The translations under genes and the position numbers were made by a program. Shown here one piece after another: positions 62,895-64,000 of a stretch of 64,000 nucleotides of DNA. Positions within the stretch are counted from its first letter, which is position 1; each line of letters begins with the position of its first letter. The notes under the pieces are model-generated. The model saw only the letters and a program-made list of their open reading frames with translations, had not been told where the DNA came from and made no database searches. Source of the stretch: Nematopogon swammerdamellus (lineage: Eukaryota > Arthropoda > Insecta > Lepidoptera > Adelidae); NCBI GenBank assembly GCA_946902875.1, contig OX336339.1:2722397-2786396 (forward strand), written 5' to 3'.

Positions 62895-63015
62895 AATATC
62901 AATAACTTTTATTTTAAGCTTTAAAAAAAACCGCATGCAAATCGGTCCACTTAATTACTTGATTATCTACTTGATTACAAACATAGCTAAGAACCATCCC
63001 GATAGTGGCTACCGA
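62895..63015 (-). mobile_element. Family F repeat scrap
   Basis: accgcatgcaaatcggtcca, gattacaaacatagctaaga, complement of the middle of family F. Confidence 0.5.
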
Positions 63016-63125
63016 CTAAAAAAAAAAACAATTTTGGAAATCGACGCTGACGTTTGGTAGCAATAATGAAATGGAAATTATCATAAATACTTATAAACAA
63101 GGTAGATACCTCTCACGCTAGATTC

Positions 63126-63215
63126 CGTCTCACGTAAGAAGTCCCGCGGCAATAAGTGGAAGTGTAGAGTCCGTCTCACTTCCACTGATTGCCGCGGGAC
63201 TTCTTTCGTAAGACG
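63126..63215. repeat. Hairpin (agtcccgcggcaat arms)
   Basis: taagaagtcccgcggcaata agtggaagtg is mirrored by cacttccactgattgccgcg ggacttctt around an 11-base loop. One-base bulges only. Confidence 0.75.
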
Positions 63216-63219
63216 AAGG

Positions 63220-64000
63220 TATGATACCAACATAACGGCGAAGAGAACTTTTCGATGAAACGCTCTTTACTTGCTCTGCCGCTGAGAGTAGTATGCTCTT
63301 TCAGCAATGCATCGCTGTAATTTTCATGATCCGTCTCACTCGCTCCAACGGCCTTCCCAATGCATTTGGTGAGACAGAGCTGCGTCTACCGCGATTTTTG
63401 CGATTCCATCATTCAATGCAAAGAGCTAGGAAAGGTTAGAGTGCGCCAAACGTGACGGTAGAGTAGGGAGGGCTTGCTCTGTGCACAGATTTCGTGTCAT
63501 TCAACCAACCAAACATGAATTCGAGAAATGGAAATATTTCTAGATAAAATAATCCTTCATATAAAAGGCTTGACGATATTATTCACACGAGTGCTATAGT
63601 GTGTACAAGCTGTAAATACTGAAAATAGAAATGCACGTGATATGTGCACACTTTACTAAGTACACACACATACACACACATACTTATATATACCTACATA
63701 CATAGCGTCACGCCTGTTTCCCAGTGGGGTAGGCAGAGACAACGCATCTCCACGTGTGGTGAGACGATAGTGCCTGACACACCTCTGCCGCCTCTACCAC
63801 TCTCATAAAAGTCCTATACCTACTTATGTACATTATATATAATACATAATAAAAATAAAATGAAGACCTAGTACTTTGTTCAACACATATATTTTTTTCT
63901 TTGAAGTTTACTCATAGGATTAAATGGGTTTTACCTTAATGCTAGTTGTAAAAAAAGTGATTTATTTGTGAGCACCTTCTAAAAACTGTTTTATCAGTGG
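63220..64000. other. End stretch without genes
   Basis: Contains an ac-rich run and a dispersed-repeat piece (tagcgtcacgcctgtttccc agtggggtaggcagag, 63702-63738). No fusl exon is seen here. Confidence 0.5.

Overview
The window is nuclear DNA of an insect, most likely a moth or butterfly (Lepidoptera). It has multi-exon genes with GT-AG introns, low gene density and AT-rich intergenic DNA. It is packed with short interspersed elements, long-terminal-inverted-repeat elements and LINE 3' scraps of the kind usual in lepidopteran genomes. It also carries a (TTAGG)n-type array, the canonical lepidopteran telomere repeat. There are no bacterial operons, CRISPR arrays or functional tRNA/rRNA genes. 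Introns and intergenic space are mostly transposon relics, many nested.

Layout. (1) 121-2430: the last three exons of a coiled-coil protein gene (+), with a 174-bp tandem duplication of its exon 3' part. (2) 2430-8990: intergenic repeats, then a GC-rich candidate promoter at 7860-8090. (3) 9003-20842: a complete five-exon gene (+) for a STARD10-type START-domain lipid-transfer protein of 382 residues. Intron 2 carries a 16-copy 71-bp minisatellite, and exon 4 is followed by a 220-bp partial duplicate. (4) 20843-41530: about 20 kb without a recognisable host coding exon, filled with SINEs, MITEs, fold-back elements, hAT relics and LINE scraps. A GC-rich segment ending in a donor-like site (34480-34675) could be a leader exon. 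(5) 41547-52735: the fuseless (fusl) locus (+). Three exons (41547-45940) and a separate single exon (46860-47393) each encode the first half (four membrane segments) of a Fuseless protein. Both end in phase 0, upstream of one phase-0 exon at 52583-52735 that encodes the start of the second half. The remaining fusl exons are not seen, so the gene probably continues beyond the window. (6) 52740-64000: a 49-bp minisatellite with higher-order structure, then more nested repeats.

The points most worth following are the apparent choice between two N-terminal halves at fusl; tandem duplications of exon/splice-site segments in all three genes; a 39-unit telomeric array starting three bases into a fusl intron; and a modular SINE family. 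That family has a head fusing tRNA-like promoter boxes with a 5S rRNA-like segment, and it shares its central domain with a second SINE family that has a different tRNA-like head. The three genes have no obvious shared pathway: a lipid carrier, a presynaptic membrane protein and an unidentified coiled-coil protein.
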